Below, in pieces: positions 62,870 through 64,000 of a DNA stretch of 64,000 nucleotides. The notes beneath the pieces were generated by a model. It ran no database searches. It saw only the letters and a list, made by a program, of their open reading frames with translations, and was not told the origin of the DNA. Position 1 is the first letter of the stretch. Each line of letters starts with the position of its first letter. The stretch is from Shinella sp032095155 (GTDB taxonomy: Bacteria; Pseudomonadota; Alphaproteobacteria; Rhizobiales; Rhizobiaceae): the NCBI RefSeq assembly GCF_049199905.1, contig NZ_JBLZPK010000033.1, positions 124,001 to 188,000 of the forward strand, given 5' to 3'. The position numbers and the translations under genes are program-made.

Positions 62870-63853
62870 ATGTACATCTCCTCCCGGCGCCTCGGCGTCT
62901 ATGCGGTGGCGCTCGGCTTTGCGATCGTCATGAACTTCACGGTCCCCCGGCTCATGCCGGGGTCCCCCGTCGATGCGATGATCGCCCAACTCGGTCCCCG
63001 CGCGACGCCAGCGGCCATCGAGGCGATCAAGGCCAGGTTCGGCGCCGTCGAGGCGCCGGTCGTCGCCCAGTTCATCGATTATCTCAAGGGACTGGCGACG
63101 CTCGATCTCGGCGTCTCCGTCAAATATTACCCGCAGACCGTGACCGAGGTGCTCGCCCGCTCGACGCTCTGGACGCTGTTCCTCGTCGTGACGGCGATCA
63201 CCTTCTCGCTTATCGTCGGCACCCTGCTCGGCGCCATCGCCGCCTGGCGGCGCGGCGGACGGTTCGACACGGTCGTCTCGCCGTTTTCGGTGGTCATGAT
63301 CGCCGTGCCGCCCGTCATCATCGCGCTGACGGCGCTCTTCGTCTTCGGCGTGTCGCTGCGCTGGTTCCCGGTCGGCTATGCCTATGATCCAAGCCTCGAT
63401 CCCGGCATCAACGTCACCTTCGCCGGCAGCGTCTTCTACCACGCCATCCTGCCCGTGCTGACGCTCTCGCCCTATCTCATCGGCGAGTTCCAGACGACCA
63501 TGCGCTCCTCGATGATCTCGGTGCTCGGCGAGGACTATGTCACGATGGGCCGCGCCAAGGGGCTGACGGCCGCGACCGTCATGCTCGGGTACGGCGCGCG
63601 CAACGCCATGCTGCCGGTGCTGACCAACCTCGCTTTGATGCTCGGCGCCGTCTTCGGCGGCTCGATCGTCACCGAGATCGTCTTCAATTATCCGGGCCTC
63701 GGCCTCACCCTCTTCACTGCCAGCGTGGCACGCGACTATCCCGTCATCCAGGGTCAGCTGCTGCTGATGACGCTTGCCACGCTCGGCGCCAATCTTCTCG
63801 TCGATATCGTCTACGGCGTCATCGACCCACGGCTGAAGGACGGTTCCGCATGA
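62870..63853 (+). CDS. Dpp/Opp-type ABC transporter permease (DppB group)
   Basis: 327 residues, six helices. Starts MYISSRRLGVYAVALGFAIVMNFTVPRLMPGSPVD; the coupling loop MGRAKGLTAATVMLGYGARNAMLPV is complete and it ends IDPRLKDGSA. 14 bases after the SBP gene; stop overlaps the next start. Confidence 0.92.
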   Translation: MYISSRRLGVYAVALGFAIVMNFTVPRLMPGSPVDAMIAQLGPRATPAAIEAIKARFGAVEAPVVAQFIDYLKGLATLDLGVSVKYYPQTVTEVLARSTLWTLFLVVTAITFSLIVGTLLGAIAAWRRGGRFDTVVSPFSVVMIAVPPVIIALTALFVFGVSLRWFPVGYAYDPSLDPGINVTFAGSVFYHAILPVLTLSPYLIGEFQTTMRSSMISVLGEDYVTMGRAKGLTAATVMLGYGARNAMLPVLTNLALMLGAVFGGSIVTEIVFNYPGLGLTLFTASVARDYPVIQGQLLLMTLATLGANLLVDIVYGVIDPRLKDGSA

Positions 63854-64000
63854 TGTCCGGCCTGAAAATCCTCCTCCAGCAGAAAAAGGCCGTCGCCGGC
63901 CTGATCATCATCGTGGCGCTGTGCCTGATGGCGCTTTTCGCACCCGTCATCGCGCCCGGCGCACCGAGTGCGCGCGTCGGCCGCTCCCACCAGCCGCCGA
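63850..64000 (+). CDS. Dpp/Opp-type ABC transporter permease, 5' fragment (DppC group)
   Basis: Fifty codons before the window ends. MMSGLKILLQQKKAVAGLIIIVALCLMALFAPVIAP is the expected first helix of a DppC-type subunit. The start overlaps the upstream stop (ATGA). Its ATPases should lie beyond the edge. Confidence 0.82.
   Translation, partial: MMSGLKILLQQKKAVAGLIIIVALCLMALFAPVIAPGAPSARVGRSHQPP

Overview
The window is high-GC, densely coded DNA from an alphaproteobacterium, most likely a Rhizobiaceae member (Rhizobium, Agrobacterium, Ensifer or Shinella type). The evidence is the gene families, the many solute-binding-protein (SBP) ABC transporters, the divergent katG/oxyR pair, the AapJ-type amino-acid SBP and two copies of a rhizobial dispersed palindromic repeat that begins with AGAGCATTTCC. 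I saw no rRNA, tRNA, CRISPR array, transposase or phage gene. No stretch over 300 bases lacks a gene. There is one run of 179 N bases, inside an AsnC-family regulator gene.

Layout. 1-4861: a lipid-metabolism module resembling the poorly characterised E. coli ynbABCD set: PlsC-type acyltransferase, small membrane protein, PAP2/dual-specificity phosphatase, hydrolase-methyltransferase fusion, and a divergent CDP-alcohol phosphotransferase. 4865-6175: rarA. 6195-16260: a catabolic regulon around a HutC/GntR repressor. It holds RidA, a D-serine-dehydratase-like PLP enzyme, two SDRs, a fructoselysine-6-phosphate-deglycase-like SIS protein with an FrlD-like kinase, and an amino-acid-type SBP, FAD oxidase, permease and EamA exporter. 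Matching TTGTC/GACAA operators precede all three transcription units. 16487-19153: a siderophore-type ABC transporter without an SBP. 19342-20643: a PAS-GGDEF diguanylate cyclase. 20805-22831: phosphotransacetylase and acetate kinase. 22929-25885: XRE-cupin regulator, M24 peptidase and LLM flavin oxidoreductase.

25982-30745: a divergent Lrp/AsnC regulator, a 1016-residue kinase/M23/class-III aminotransferase fusion and an AapJ-like SBP. 30796-41721: a Dpp-type peptide importer with an amidohydrolase, a LysR regulator, M55 D-aminopeptidase, DmpA-type P1 peptidase and D-amino-acid transaminase; together these look like a pathway for peptides containing D-amino acids. 41900-45170: katG and oxyR, followed by a candidate small RNA or complex terminator. 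45369-48623: TetR-type regulator, amidase and orphan PotD-like SBP. 48868-51491: FdhF/YdeP molybdoenzyme with a small partner. 51558-53110: EVE protein, VOC protein and WYL regulator. 53170-60865: ROK regulator, M20 deacylase, two paralogous sugar-type SBPs, permease, YhfX-like PLP enzyme and ATPase in one direction. 61155-64000: the start of a second Dpp-type importer, cut by the window edge.

A recurring theme is nutrient salvage: most operons pair an SBP-dependent importer with hydrolases or PLP enzymes and a local repressor. Four of the transporter operons carry a GC-rich hairpin just after the SBP cistron, which probably sets SBP excess over the membrane components.
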